Source: Hippasteria phrygiana (taxonomy: Eukaryota; Echinodermata; Asteroidea; Valvatida; Goniasteridae). From it: a DNA stretch of 64,000 nucleotides. The notes beneath the pieces were generated by a model. It saw only the letters and a program-made list of their open reading frames with translations, did no database searches and had not been told where the DNA came from. The stretch's first letter is position 1, and every line of letters begins with the position of its first letter. Shown here piece after piece: positions 24,108-33,502 of this stretch. The stretch is from the NCBI GenBank assembly GCA_037893225.1, contig JAZGUH010000153.1, positions 2,170,001-2,234,000 of the forward strand, written 5' to 3'. Made by a program: the position numbers and the translations under genes.

Positions 24108-25193
24108 GCTGAAACACAATGGCTTCAAAGTTTTCTTCACAGTTTTCTTCAAAATTATACGGTCTCTTCCTTCAAGGTACGATATTTCTGGATCAGACAA
24201 TTAAAAATAATTACCCTCAATCTGAAACAGTGCCGGTGCCAAACACTACAATTTTGGGGAGGGGCAAGTGGGGGGAAAGGAAATATTTCGGGGGGCAGTC
24301 AAAATAATATCCGATTTCCAAAAGGAAAGGGGAAAGCAATGAAATAGCTCACAGTATGTTTCCACTATCACGACAGAATAACGCCTTTCAATACACAGAA
24401 CCAAAATTTCACTCTCTACATTCAACACCATAATTCTGAATCTAAACAACGAAGGAAATCAACAGAATTCATCTCTTTGTAGACAAAGTGTTGGGGGAAA
24501 AAACCTGGGGGTGGGGAATTTCCCTCCGTAGCGCCGCCACTAATCTGAAAGCTTACTGTTCACAAAGACGGTTCCAGCACTAATTCTCCTGAAAAATCTT
24601 TCCGTCATCCTTCAGAAAATTGTGTCTAAAGACCTTCAAAAACACTGGGACTTATTTCAATTTCAACAACGAACTAAGCACATATTAACGTGCACAAAGT
24701 CACTGTTAAAATAGAACGGATTTGTTTCCTTATAACTCGAATGTCGGATTCATGCAGTTCAATCTTTCATAGGTTTCTTAAGCTTGTTTCATTTAAATGT
24801 AAATGCCACCCCCTCCAAAATAGACGAATCCATGCATTGCAGGTACATCACCGTCATTATCCAGGCTGGTGCAGGCAGACAAGCTAATTCAAAATGCACG
24901 TTAGTTCAGGTGGGGTTTTATACATCTCAAAATAACGGTAGCGACGGCGTTTAAAAATGGGACTTTTTTGGACATTTTTTCGTGTTATTAATTATTTATT
25001 GTTTTTCTCGTGTACAGTTTTGGGGAAATTCTCCCCAAGGAATCGTTACGGGCGATTATTACGAATTATCAGCTTGTTATTGCAGTAACCGATTAGAAAA
25101 GGGCGATACTTTCTTAGCCAGAGTCTAGTAGTGAGAACGAGGTTGTATTATAGGTTCTCCCGGCCAATGCCACTATGTTTTCGTTCATTTTAA

Positions 25194-25385
25194 ATGTAGT
25201 GTACAGGATTGGTAATCCTCCATTTTTTACTGAATTATTACGAATTACCTTACTAGACTTTAAGTTAATAGTAGTCTCAATTATCCTGTGAAATGATAGC
25301 ACCAGGTGTGCTGTCGTTGTCAAGAAAAGTGGAAATTTATATCGTTTTCCAACGATTTCCAGCTGGAAATCGTTGGGAAAACTGC
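25194..25385 (+). mobile_element. MITE family A, left-end fragment
   Basis: It starts after TTAA (25190-25193) with a variant of the family A left end and matches 3432-3600, including TAATCCTCC, GAATTATTACGAAT and GTGTGCTGTCGTT. It stops after a short inverted pair TTTCCAACGATT/AATCGTTGGGAAA. Confidence 0.75.
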
Positions 25386-25854
25386 CCTGTAGCCTTTAGT
25401 CAAGGCGCGCGTGGCTACCCGGATCCTCGACTCCATGGGCGCGTGTACGTTCCTTCACTAACCCCTGGCCGTGAGGAATACGTAAACGACGCTGACCGGC
25501 AAAACGAGTCCGAGCACTTTTTTCCATTAATATCAAGACGAGGCCACTAGTCTTGGTGGCTAATATAAACGATATGGATTTTCTCTGGTCAGGAAATACA
25601 TGTATTTTATGTTTAAACAAAAGGCACACATATTATAAATTCGAGTCGAGGCCGGAAATCAAAATTGTTCCAATCACTAGTAAATTACTCATTTTTATCC
25701 AGTTCAAGAAAGCAGCTCATTCTCAAGTACAGTATTTGCCGCCGCTGCAGAAGATGCATCGAAAGGTTTAACAAGTTTGCGAAACCAGCTGAGCAAAACA
25801 TTCGGAAAATGACACAACTGACATCCGGCGATAATGGGCGAAACGGTCATGACG
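25386..25854. other. Unannotated sequence between family A fragments
   Basis: No gene is recognised. It separates two fragments of one MITE family lying in opposite orientation. Confidence 0.35.
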
Positions 25855-25965
25855 TTAGTATTTTATAGGAAATGTTGTTCCACTGGACTGTTCAAAGTTT
25901 TTGCGTTGTTGGATGGCGAAAAAAACGAGAGAAAAGCGGCGCTCGTTTTTAACCGTCGGGCGGAT
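25855..25965 (-). mobile_element. MITE family A, right-part fragment, inverted
   Basis: Matches the right part of the family A consensus in reverse, with TAGTATTTTATAGGAAATG, GTTGGATGGCGAAAAAAACG and TTTAACCGTCGGGCGG. Its orientation is opposite to the fragment at 25194. Confidence 0.7.
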
Positions 25966-25976
25966 GATAGATATTT

Positions 25977-26112
25977 CACCTTTTTTCAAGCATCTTTTAC
26001 TTCATGTCCACATTCCTGCATGTCCGTATTCCTATAAAAATCTGAGTTATCTGAACGTAAATAATATCTGACGTCTTCAATCCCTAGATGCACACCTCTT
26101 TTTCTTAACTAA
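25977..26112 (+). repeat. Segment shared with unit 3 of the array
   Basis: The counterpart of 20945-21095. It continues rightward past the point where the MITE sits in unit 3 (AAGTCTTCAGACAG), so it represents that locus without the MITE. Confidence 0.7.
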
Positions 26113-26459
26113 GTCTTCAGACAGATAAGATGGCGAGCCTGCTGGAGGGGAGGTGTGATCGTCTGATGGAATCGGCCCAAGAAAACAAATTACCCTAGAG
26201 AAGTGTTCCCGATGGTATACAAACATTGCCATGCATACATGCCCCTATGTCTTGCACGTCAAGAGATCGATTGGTGAATCAGAACGAACAAGAACTTTAA
26301 ACAAAGATTAACAGTAAGAAAGAACATTCCTGAGCCCTTTTCACTAGTTCGTTACATAATCCATCCCTCATATCAGTTCAGACGTTACATTATAAATGTT
26401 ACAAAATTGTCCATTATAAATACAAAAACCTCAGAAGACAATGGAAAAATATAGCAATT

Positions 26460-26727
26460 AAATGTTTTATTTGAATGACCATTTGATGAAAATGATTGCC
26501 CATAAACGAATAAGAGAAGAAAAGCATGGTCAGACGTCATATGCACACCGACGTTCGCTAATTTGAATGCTTCACCGTCAAAGGATGCCACAAAACTCAA
26601 TGTTAAGAATGCAACCAAATTAATGAAGTCTTGAATGCACCAAGACCAATTAGAATGCCCCAAAACGAAAACCAACATAAGGAACAAAATCTTGGGTGCT
26701 TAAAAATTGAACCGGGAAAACCTATAT
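26460..26727 (+). mobile_element. Diverged right part of a CCCGGCC MITE
   Basis: The segment from AAACGAATAAGAGAAGAAAA to GGGAAAACCTATATTA matches the interior and right end of the element at 15451-15940 with many substitutions and an extra AATTAATG. The left end is not preserved. Confidence 0.6.
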
Positions 26728-26784
26728 TACGCTTCATGCCGGAAACAAGTCCGACAGGATAAGGGTGGCCATGTACAAGATTAT

Positions 26785-27144
26785 ATTCATAAGATGGAAT
26801 TTGCGTCTGGGTGATGTACATTCAATATTGGGTTTTGCCCTTCACCGACGTGTTTTTATAAACACTGTATACTCAGTGTTGTCCCGAGAGATTATTTGGA
26901 AAAAATCACTCGGGTGAGACTCGAACCCACGACCTCCTGCTTTATAGTGCAGATGTCTCACCACTCGACCACCGAGCTTGTCGGAGTCGGTTGGCTGGTT
27001 CAAATCTGATATAGCGGCGGGTACCGCAGCCAAACTATTCATAAGATGGAATTTGCATCGGGGTGATGTACATTCAATATTGGGTTTACCTTTCACCGAC
27101 GTATTTTATAAATACTGTATACTCAGTGTTGTCCCGAGAGATTA
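26785..27144 (-). mobile_element. tRNA-like SINE segment between two direct repeats
   Basis: Two direct repeats of about 108 bp (26785-26894 and 27037-27144) share ATTCATAAGATGGAATTTGC, GGTGATGTACATTCAATATT and CAGTGTTGTCCCGAGAGATTA. The interval holds a tRNA-like block on the minus strand. The arrangement could be a SINE whose body is duplicated on each side of the tRNA-like head, or tandem SINE copies that share a head. No protein is implied. Confidence 0.7.
26907..26977 (-). tRNA. tRNA-like sequence (probable SINE head, not a functional tRNA)
   Basis: Read on the minus strand it has a good B-box (GGTTCGAGTCT) and an A-box-like TGGTCGAGTGG at the usual spacing. The acceptor-side ends CTCGG and CCGAG can pair. 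The anticodon arm is poor: CTGC pairs with GCAG around an 8-base loop ACTATAAA, so no normal anticodon can be read. The TTTATAG/CTATAAA character is tyrosine-like at best. It lies between SINE-like direct repeats and has no terminator-like T run at its end. Most likely a pol III promoter of a SINE. Confidence 0.6.
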
Positions 27145-29297
27145 AATTAATTCAGTTGAATATTGGTACTACTACCTTAATAAACCTTCCTTCGCGAATC
27201 ATGTGGATGTTTAGTGTAATGACATTTTAGTCGGGAAGGCGATTTCTTGTCAAGCCACGAGCATGTGTATGTGTTGCGTATATTTATATACAGCCCCAAG
27301 CCACGTGTTCTCTCATGTCATACAACTCGATACACTGTTCGAATTCACTTTTTCCTATAAAAGCACAACTGACGTTATGATTTCCTTCTCAATACTATAT
27401 GCCTTATAAAACTGCACCGACAAGGCCTGCTGGGTTTAAGCTGTTCTTCAGTCGTATAATATCGAATGGAATTGTTATGCTTAGGCCTACTTCAAGATCA
27501 TGAAACATCCAGTCGTAATTTGGAAGCTGCCAGGGTTATATTTTTTACAATTAAAATAGTATTAAGCTACCATTTCAGAAAATCTATCTAGATTTGTTTT
27601 CACAATGTATAGATGTGTAAGGACAACAAAACCATAAGAATGATTCCCTCGATTTATACCAATATGCCAAATTTCAGCCCCGGCTCATGGACAGCGTCTA
27701 TTTTAGGCGTAGCACCTCGAAAAATTCGATTTAAAATTGTATTGCAAATTTTCTAGTATCACCAAAGTTCATTTAGCATTCTAAAGAGACATTGCACACA
27801 ACATTAAAATACTGTAACAAGTTCGAATTATAATAATAATAATAATAAATTATAGGCTCATTCAGATCCTGCGGAGCGGATTTTCTGAACCAAGTCGCGA
27901 CAGGCGCGCAATTTAAAAACAAAAACCTTTTTCCTACGCGGCATCGGGGCCTGCGAATGCAAACAAACATGCATAGGCTTAGTGTTTCGACATTATAGTC
28001 CTTTAAAATTCATTCGTAAAAATAGGAAATTTGAACTCGGAGCACTGGGCATAGCAACTTTAAATTTCACATTCTGTTTATCCAAAATCTAGTAGTCACG
28101 TTTACGTCACGGGACGTAGGGGAAAACGCGCTCTAGCTCACAGCGAGCGGGCCGCACTTGACATTCATACGCGTGCGCGCCCCATAGGGACGCATACGTA
28201 TTACCTAACGTGTTCCATCGCTATATACACAGGCCCGATCGCACGGATCAATGGCGGTGAAGAACCCCCTTAAATATCCCCAGGAATCGGTTTGATAATA
28301 ACTCTGAAGTGGTTATGAATCTGGCAATTTGTGTTTTGAATCATAAATCTTCAAGTGACGTGACATTTCCGCTGAAAATGTTGAAGGTCTGACGGGGGCC
28401 TGCTCTGCGTTTCCTCTGCACGTAAGCGGCGGGCGGGGGGGGGGCATTGGGGATTTTATGGGGAGCTCGTAACACCCCAACTCCAAAAGTTTCATCCATC
28501 GAGGCTCTTTGCAAAAGGTCTGTGAAACTGTGCAATTAACGCATGCAATGATATCGCGACCCGTGCCTTAATTGGAATGCCAGATGACAAAATAGATCCA
28601 TGCTATTTATAAACACGCGAGGGCGCTATTATGAAGTTAAGGGCGGACGTGCCGACTTCTTCGGCTTCGCGTAATTTTATGTCCCCAGATTTGGCAAGAT
28701 CTTGGATACTGTTTTTGCTACATGTATATCAAAGTCTGATGTTTTAATCTAGAGCCAGAGTCTGTTAATATAATTACGTATTCATGGCATCAGATTGGCA
28801 ATGGGACTGGGGGAGTAGCTAGAGACAAAGCCGAAGCACAAGCCGAAGCCAAGGTTTGAGAAACCCCAATACTGCCCGGTTGAGACGTAGGTCACAATAG
28901 TAAAAAGGCATTGTGGGAAGGAAAAACGTCTCAACCAGGCGGTATTTGCGAAGTTGTCTATTGTTCCTGTGATTAGAAATCGTTCTTAAAACACGTGTTG
29001 AGTATATAGTAGACTGCTTCCCGATCCCTTCATTATCGTTCTGACTTCGATCATGGGGACCGGAAGTTAATAGTGTTAATTAGCATAAATCCGGCAGTAT
29101 TCTGAAGTTTGGGGGGGGGGGGGGTGGGCATAGCCTATACATTCCAAAAACATGCAATATTCCTGACATGCAATATTCCTGACAAATACTTCACATCACC
29201 ATATTTGCAACAAAGTGTGGGAAAAGATAACATAAATGCAGATTAACAAGTACGGAAACTTATTATTATTATTATTGCAACTTCAAGCTATGTTTTT
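27145..29297. other. Unannotated sequence with simple repeats
   Basis: Contains (AAT)n at 27826-27847, a G tract near 28435 and another at 29109-29122, and (TTA)n at 29263-29275. GACAAAGCCGAAGCACAAGCC near 28820 resembles the arms of the inverted repeat at 44037-44270. No coding exon is recognised. Confidence 0.4.
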
Positions 29298-29298
29298 T

Positions 29299-29326
29299 AT
29301 ATCAGCCGTGCGAAGCACGCTGATAT
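29299..29326. repeat. Hairpin ATATCAGCCGTGCG, left copy
   Basis: A 28-bp near-perfect hairpin folds ATATCAGC-GTGC onto GCACGCTGATAT around GAA with one bulged C. An identical copy is at 30974-31001, on the other side of the THAP-containing segment. A third related hairpin (TATATCAGCCGGT/ACCGGCTTATATA) follows at about 31014. Confidence 0.85.
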
Positions 29327-29453
29327 ATTGTTTTATAAAACACCTGAATAAATCCCAGCAATCCGATTGGTGGATCGTCGATCACGTGCATTGAATTATT
29401 CGTCCCATCGTACGACGCGAACCCGCACCGCCAAAAAACGTTCTATCACATGG

Positions 29454-29485
29454 TTCTATCAAACGGTAACGCGTTTGATAGAACT
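29454..29485. repeat. 13-bp inverted repeat GTTCTATCAAACG
   Basis: GTTCTATCAAACG and CGTTTGATAGAAC flank a 6-base spacer upstream of the recombinase-like frame. A third partial GTTCTATCA lies just before at 29439. A possible protein-binding site or structured element; function unknown. Confidence 0.6.
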
Positions 29486-29580
29486 TCCCCGCCGCTACAA
29501 CACGGCTGTCCTTCGGACTTCAAATGTATATTATATACACACGGGGACCGGGAACCAGTCTAGGCTGTCTTTCACACAAA

Positions 29581-29739
29581 ATGGCGGACGGTGTTTCCGT
29601 ACCGGCGCGGTTTGTTTTCCTAACAGACGACAAAATATTGGAACTCGTAGGCGATGCTGACGCTGCTAACACAAAGAGACAAATGAAATATGCAGTCAAA
29701 CGATTATTTGCAAGACATGCAGGAACAACAAAGCTTTAA
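29581..29739 (+). CDS. Recombinase-like (DUF3504/KIAA1958-type) N-terminal fragment
   Basis: A 52-residue frame starts at an ATG in good context (AAAATGGCGGACGG). Its sequence includes FVFLTDDKILELVGDADAAN followed by TKRQMKYAVKRLFARH. The pattern of a short acidic helix followed by D-x-x-NTKR-x-x-x-x-AV-x-x-x is what I recognise from the N-terminal segment of KIAA1958/QRICH1/ZMYM-like proteins, which derive from Crypton-type tyrosine recombinases. No catalytic R-H-R-Y region follows and no obvious donor is seen before the stop. The start lies inside the candidate TIR element and 287 bp upstream of the THAP exon, on the same strand. It could be a broken transposon gene or a first coding exon. 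The family call is from memory of the motif only. Confidence 0.45.
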   Translation: MADGVSVPARFVFLTDDKILELVGDADAANTKRQMKYAVKRLFARHAGTTKL

Positions 29740-30025
29740 AGGAAACATGATTTAGGATATATATTGCATTATTCCTGCTTAAAACAATAAAGTATTATCT
29801 TGACAATGATATTTTGTGCAATTATTTCCCAGATTAAATATGAGAAAACAATTTTTGAATATGTTTGTCCAAGCTACTCCGCCCCCTGAGTGGGAACCTC
29901 ATTAACATAAGTGTGTGACGTAGATCGAGGCACATTACCCATTCATCACGGGTATGCATTGTGTGTACATTGTACGGCGAAAATTCTTCGTCCAAAATCT
30001 AAGCAAAATATAGTGTTTTTCGGCC

Positions 30026-30298
30026 ATGCCGACAAGGTGTGTGGCTGCTGGGTGCAGCAAAACAACGACGGGTGGAGTAAGCCTTCATATATTTCCAACT
30101 GAAGCGAAATATCGGAGAATTTGGACGGCGAAAGTGAAGGTGGCAAGAGCAAAGAGGTCCGGCCCCAGCAGCTTTTCATCAGCATTATGTAGCGACCACT
30201 TTGAGCCGTCGTGTTTCGATACTGGTATTTTCAAATCCTTTGGGATGACCATTATAAATATGCTCAAGTCCACTGTCATCCCAACAAAGTTCCCAGAT
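30026..30298 (+). CDS. THAP-domain protein, first coding exon
   Basis: The frame starts at MPTRCVAAGC and contains a complete C2CH THAP zinc finger: Cys5, Cys10, Cys55, His58, with the conserved Trp33, the Phe-Pro at 23-24, HF at 58-59, and a closing STVIPTKFPD equivalent to the family's AVPTIF box at 82-91. THAP domains bind specific DNA in the nucleus and occur in host regulators and in P-element and Kolobok transposases. At 30299 the frame meets a strong donor GTGAGTAAG in phase 0. The exon is therefore 91 codons; the remaining ~20 codons to the stop at 30358 are probably intronic. No downstream exon was identified. The domain is intact with no stops, which argues for recent function. Host gene and transposon gene are both possible. 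Confidence 0.8.
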
Positions 30299-30307
30299 GT
30301 GAGTAAG
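30299..30307 (+). other. Splice donor after THAP domain
   Basis: GTGAGTAAG is an excellent donor match and falls exactly at the end of the THAP fold, a common exon boundary for this domain. Confidence 0.6.
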
Positions 30308-30801
30308 ATAAAGGCGAAAGCAGTTAAACGGCCCATTCCCCCAAGAAGCCTTCACTAAAAGGGAGAAAATCAGGGTAAATTCGATGTTAGTTGTTGTTGC
30401 AACTTACGAAATTGCACGTGTAGACATAGTGTGTGTATACGGGCCGGGTCCAGACTATCGAGTCGATCCATGAATTTCGGTGCCTCGGTCTACGTCACGA
30501 ACAGCGCCCTAAATTTGAGTCTCAACAAATTTCAAAAAGGGGGGGTACATTTTTGAGCGGCAAATAATCACACTAAAACTTCGCTTGAACCAGTTTGGCT
30601 TTTAATTCACATTTAATACATATAAATGAATTTATTTATGAAATAAAATGAGATCCGGTTAATTTGAGAGGCGTGGTTCCTTTAACTGATTCGGAACTGG
30701 ACCACTTTTTGTTGCGGTTTTATGCGGGACTGAGAAGGTAAACGGCACGTTGTACACCAAGAAACCATGCATGCAATCTGTCGGATTTATTCAGGCGTTG
30801 T

Positions 30802-30978
30802 ATAAAACAAATAATGAATGTTTCACATTCGTGCAATGGTAAAAATAATTTCATTCGGTGACAGATGGAATGTCCCATTCCACTCGGCTTCGCCTCGTGG
30901 AATGGAACATTCAATCTGTCACCTCATGAAATTATTCTTACCATCGCACTCATAAACATTCATTATTTGTATAATATC
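30802..30978. mobile_element. Palindromic MITE with ~85-bp arms
   Basis: The left arm from TATAAAACAAATAATGAATG to CAGATGGAATG pairs with the right arm from GGAACATTCAATCTGTCACC to ATTCATTATTTGTATAAT, around a loop near TCGGCTTCGCC. It abuts the right inverted repeat of the THAP-containing element on its left and the hairpin at 30974 on its right. Confidence 0.85.
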
Positions 30979-31001
30979 AGCCGTGCGAAGCACGCTGATA
31001 T
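30974..31001. repeat. Hairpin ATATCAGCCGTGCG, right copy
   Basis: Identical to 29299-29326. Confidence 0.85.
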
Positions 31002-31079
31002 ATTGTGGTCCTTATATCAGCCGGTGCAACCGGCTTATATACTGTGCTCCCGCTGTATCTTCTTCGTCTTCTTGCTCAC

Positions 31080-32200
31080 GATGAGCCTTAAAATGTTATA
31101 TCTGCCAAACGCTTCAGCCAATTGCCACCAAACTTGGCCATATGGACAAATGACCCAAGCTTCATGTGGTGTACTCCGATCGTAGTCAAAGGTCACTTAG
31201 TGGTCACTACTGGTCATTTTATAGAAAATTACAAAATGCTTCTTCTCCCACAGTCTTCATCCGATTAAAGCAATATTGGGTCAGTTGCATCCCTGGACCG
31301 AGCCTCATACAGGGTGTACACAGAATTTGGCCAAAGCTCACCTAGTGGTCACTATGGGTCATTTCATTGAAATAAGTAAAACCCTTTTTCTGCCGCATTC
31401 TTCAGCCGATTTTAGCCATATTTGGTCACATGCATCCTTGGCTAAAGCCCCATGTAGGGTGTTAGTAGATTTGGGTCAGTAGCGGTCATTTTCTGGAAAA
31501 TGTGCAAAATTGGCTCTTCTCCCACATTTTGTCAAACGATTTCAATCACACTGGGTCAGTTATAACCTTGTTGCCAGTCCCATATGCGTTGATTGCAGAT
31601 TTAGGTCAAAGGTCACCTAGTGGTCAGCAGTGGTTATTTTTATGGAAAACACGTAAAATGCTTCTTTTTCCACATTTTGAATTGATTTAATCCACACATG
31701 GTCAGTTACACCTCTGTTGGGAGCACCTGATATGTTGTCTTTGCAGATTAAGGTCAAAGGTCAGCCAGTGGTCCGTATGGGTCATTCTCTGGAATACATG
31801 CTAAATTGCCGCTGTTGTCACTTTTGTTTTCATTTGATTTCAGCCACAGTTACACCGATGTCGATATAGCCTCTAATCGGGTCACGTCAATGCAGATTTA
31901 TGTCAAAGATCACCTAGTGGTCAACATGCAGGGGTCATTTTCTGACAAAGATGCAACATGGTTCTTTTCCCACATCTTTTGAATCAATTTCGGCAACATT
32001 TGCTCAGCTAAACCCGTATCGAGTGCCGAATATGTGGGGATTTGAAGATTCAAGGGCAAAGTTCGCCTTGTGGTCAGCAAACAGCAATAGTTATTGTCTA
32101 GTGACCTACGGACAACCGGCTGATTTTGTGCTTCGTGAAGCACAGACATCCTGCTCTAGCTTATATTGTGGACGCACACAAGGAAGTTACACAAAGTTCC
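31080..32200 (+). repeat. Diverged ~145-bp tandem array with AGGTCAAAGGTCA motifs
   Basis: Units share GGTCACCTAGTGGTCA, GGGTCATTTTCTGGAAAA, TCTTCTCCCACATTTT and TTGGTCAGTTACA. The GGTCAc-TAGTGGTCA landmark recurs near 31190, 31345, 31615, 31765 and 31912, with a degenerate one near 31475. Two units carry a perfect AGGTCAAAGGTCA (31603-31615 and 31751-31763). The array is preceded by hairpins at 30974 and ~31014 and followed near 32107 by another inverted GTGCTTCGTGAAGCAC, so it looks like the body of one repetitive element. No coding sequence. Confidence 0.8.
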
Positions 32201-32339
32201 GGCAGGATTGTAGCGAAATAATATGATCTATTTTACCACTGTTTACTGGCGCATAAATGTTAATTCATTTGTTTACGCAGGCCCAGTGAAATAGGGCCCT
32301 AATTTGCAAATAATGCCCTATTTTACAAGACGATAAGAT

Positions 32340-33500
32340 GTATTAAGCGAAACACCGAGGACTTGACTATTCAATCACACAAGATCCACATTACAAACAA
32401 GTGTTTTGAGGCTATGGAGCAAGGTGAAGTTACAGGTAGCGTGTTCATAGATCTAAGTAAAGCTTTTGATTGTGTGGATCATGTAATATAATCCTACTAG
32501 GCAAATTGAAGAAGCTGAATTTGTCATCTTCTGTAAATAATTGGTTAAAGTCGTACCTATTATAGGCGGTCGTAGTCAGTCTGTAAATATTAAGGGCACA
32601 ATATCGAAGGTCCTGCTCATAGACATAGGCGTTCCACAAGGGTCGATCTACTTATATTTATTGTTTGTAGTGATTTTCCATCTTGTATACCCCAAAATTG
32701 CAACTTATTTATGTATGCAGATGACTCCACGTTAACGTGTAGCTCCTCTAGTATTAACGAAATAGAAAGGAACTTGAATGTAGCTCTTGCTAGTATTCAC
32801 AACTGGTGCCTAAGAAACAAACTAGCATTAAATGCCAACAAAACCAAATGTATGCTTATTGGTTCAAGGCAGAAAATATCCAACGTCGACCTAAACGTGT
32901 GCATTGCTGATAAGGTTATCGAAAAAGTGAAATCTTGTAAATGCTTGGGTGTAGTTGTTGATGAAACATTAAGTTGGGGTACACATGTTGAATACGTAAG
33001 GAAGACTGTTCCGTCTAAATTGGGTGTGTTAAACAGAATTCGTGATTACGTTCCCCAAAGCAGCCTGCACACACTCTTTGTAAGTTTAGTTATGCCATAT
33101 CTTTAGAGTATTGCTGTACGGTGTGGGGAGGAAGGTACATATCTCACGACAATACCCTCAACAAATGTCTAAAAAGAGCCGCACGGATAATCCTTAAATG
33201 TACCTCCCTCACCCCCTCAGCTGATATGTTTGCCAGACTAAATTGGATTCCTTTTAATGAAAGAGTTCAGTCCAAAAAGGCTATCCTTGTTTTCAAAAGC
33301 CTTAACAAAATTACTCCTTTGTACATGACAAATCTGTTCACACCACTTATTCGTGAAACACGACAATCGACCCAAATGGCACTGAAAGTTCCTTTCGCCA
33401 AAAAGGAATGATACGTGACAAGTTTCGCTGTGAGTGGTGCCATGTGGAAAAATCTGCCTAAACAAATGAGAACCATAAACTCCTTATTAAGTACATTTAA
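32340..33500 (+). pseudogene. CR1/L2-type LINE reverse transcriptase, 5'-truncated and broken
   Basis: Three frames give pieces of one non-LTR reverse transcriptase. The first has GSVFIDLSKAFDCVDH (about 32435-32480), then a stop; GVPQGSI follows near 32630. Next come YADDST at 32711 (the catalytic YADD box) and NKLALNANKTKCMLIGS, KCLGVVVDETLSW, and after a stop at 33104 the thumb-side WGGRYISHDN... and RAARIILKC region to about 33411. Frameshifts and at least three stops make it non-functional. The endonuclease domain is absent. Sequence after the stop near 33411 (MWKNLPKQMR in another frame) still resembles the usual C-terminal tail. It ends where a family D MITE begins at 33503. Confidence 0.88.
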
Positions 33501-33502
33501 AA

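Larger units (their letters stand above)
15451..25190 (+). repeat. Four-copy direct tandem array of a 1.7-2.9 kb composite unit
   Basis: The unit start (TTTCCCGGCCAATTTCACCATG) occurs at 15451, 17822, 20688 and 22429. Units are about 2371, 2866, 1741 and 2760 bp. Each contains, in order, a CCCGGCC MITE, sequence with CACCATGGGCGGCAATCCC and long C tracts, CAGTGGCG-type MITEs, an unidentified ~1-kb block, and a closing block around TTGGGGAAATTCTCCCC. Unit 1 lacks ~490 bp present in unit 2 (18813-19303). Unit 3 lacks most of its first kilobase and contains sequence shared with 25977-26112. The repeated small frames vary with poly-G length and are not credible proteins. Confidence 0.9.
29328..30811 (+). 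mobile_element. Candidate TIR element carrying recombinase-like and THAP frames
   Basis: Left end (29328-29356) and right end (30783-30811) are imperfect inverted repeats: TTGTTTTATA followed by CACCTGAATAAATCC, against TTGTTTTATAC followed by CGCCTGAATAAATCC. The interval holds a short recombinase-like frame (29581-29739) and a complete THAP-domain exon (30026-30298), both on the plus strand. Hairpins with the same sequence lie just outside. THAP domains are the DNA-binding part of P-element and Kolobok transposases as well as of host proteins. No catalytic domain is visible, so the element would be non-autonomous or internally deleted. No clean target duplication was found. Confidence 0.5.

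Noticed and set aside
26907..26977. Functional tRNA gene
   Set aside because: A- and B-boxes are good, but the anticodon loop has eight bases, the stem is weak and SINE-like repeats flank it.
30299..30358. Last 20 codons of the THAP frame as coding
   Set aside because: The strong GTGAGTAAG donor at the end of the THAP fold makes this more likely intron.
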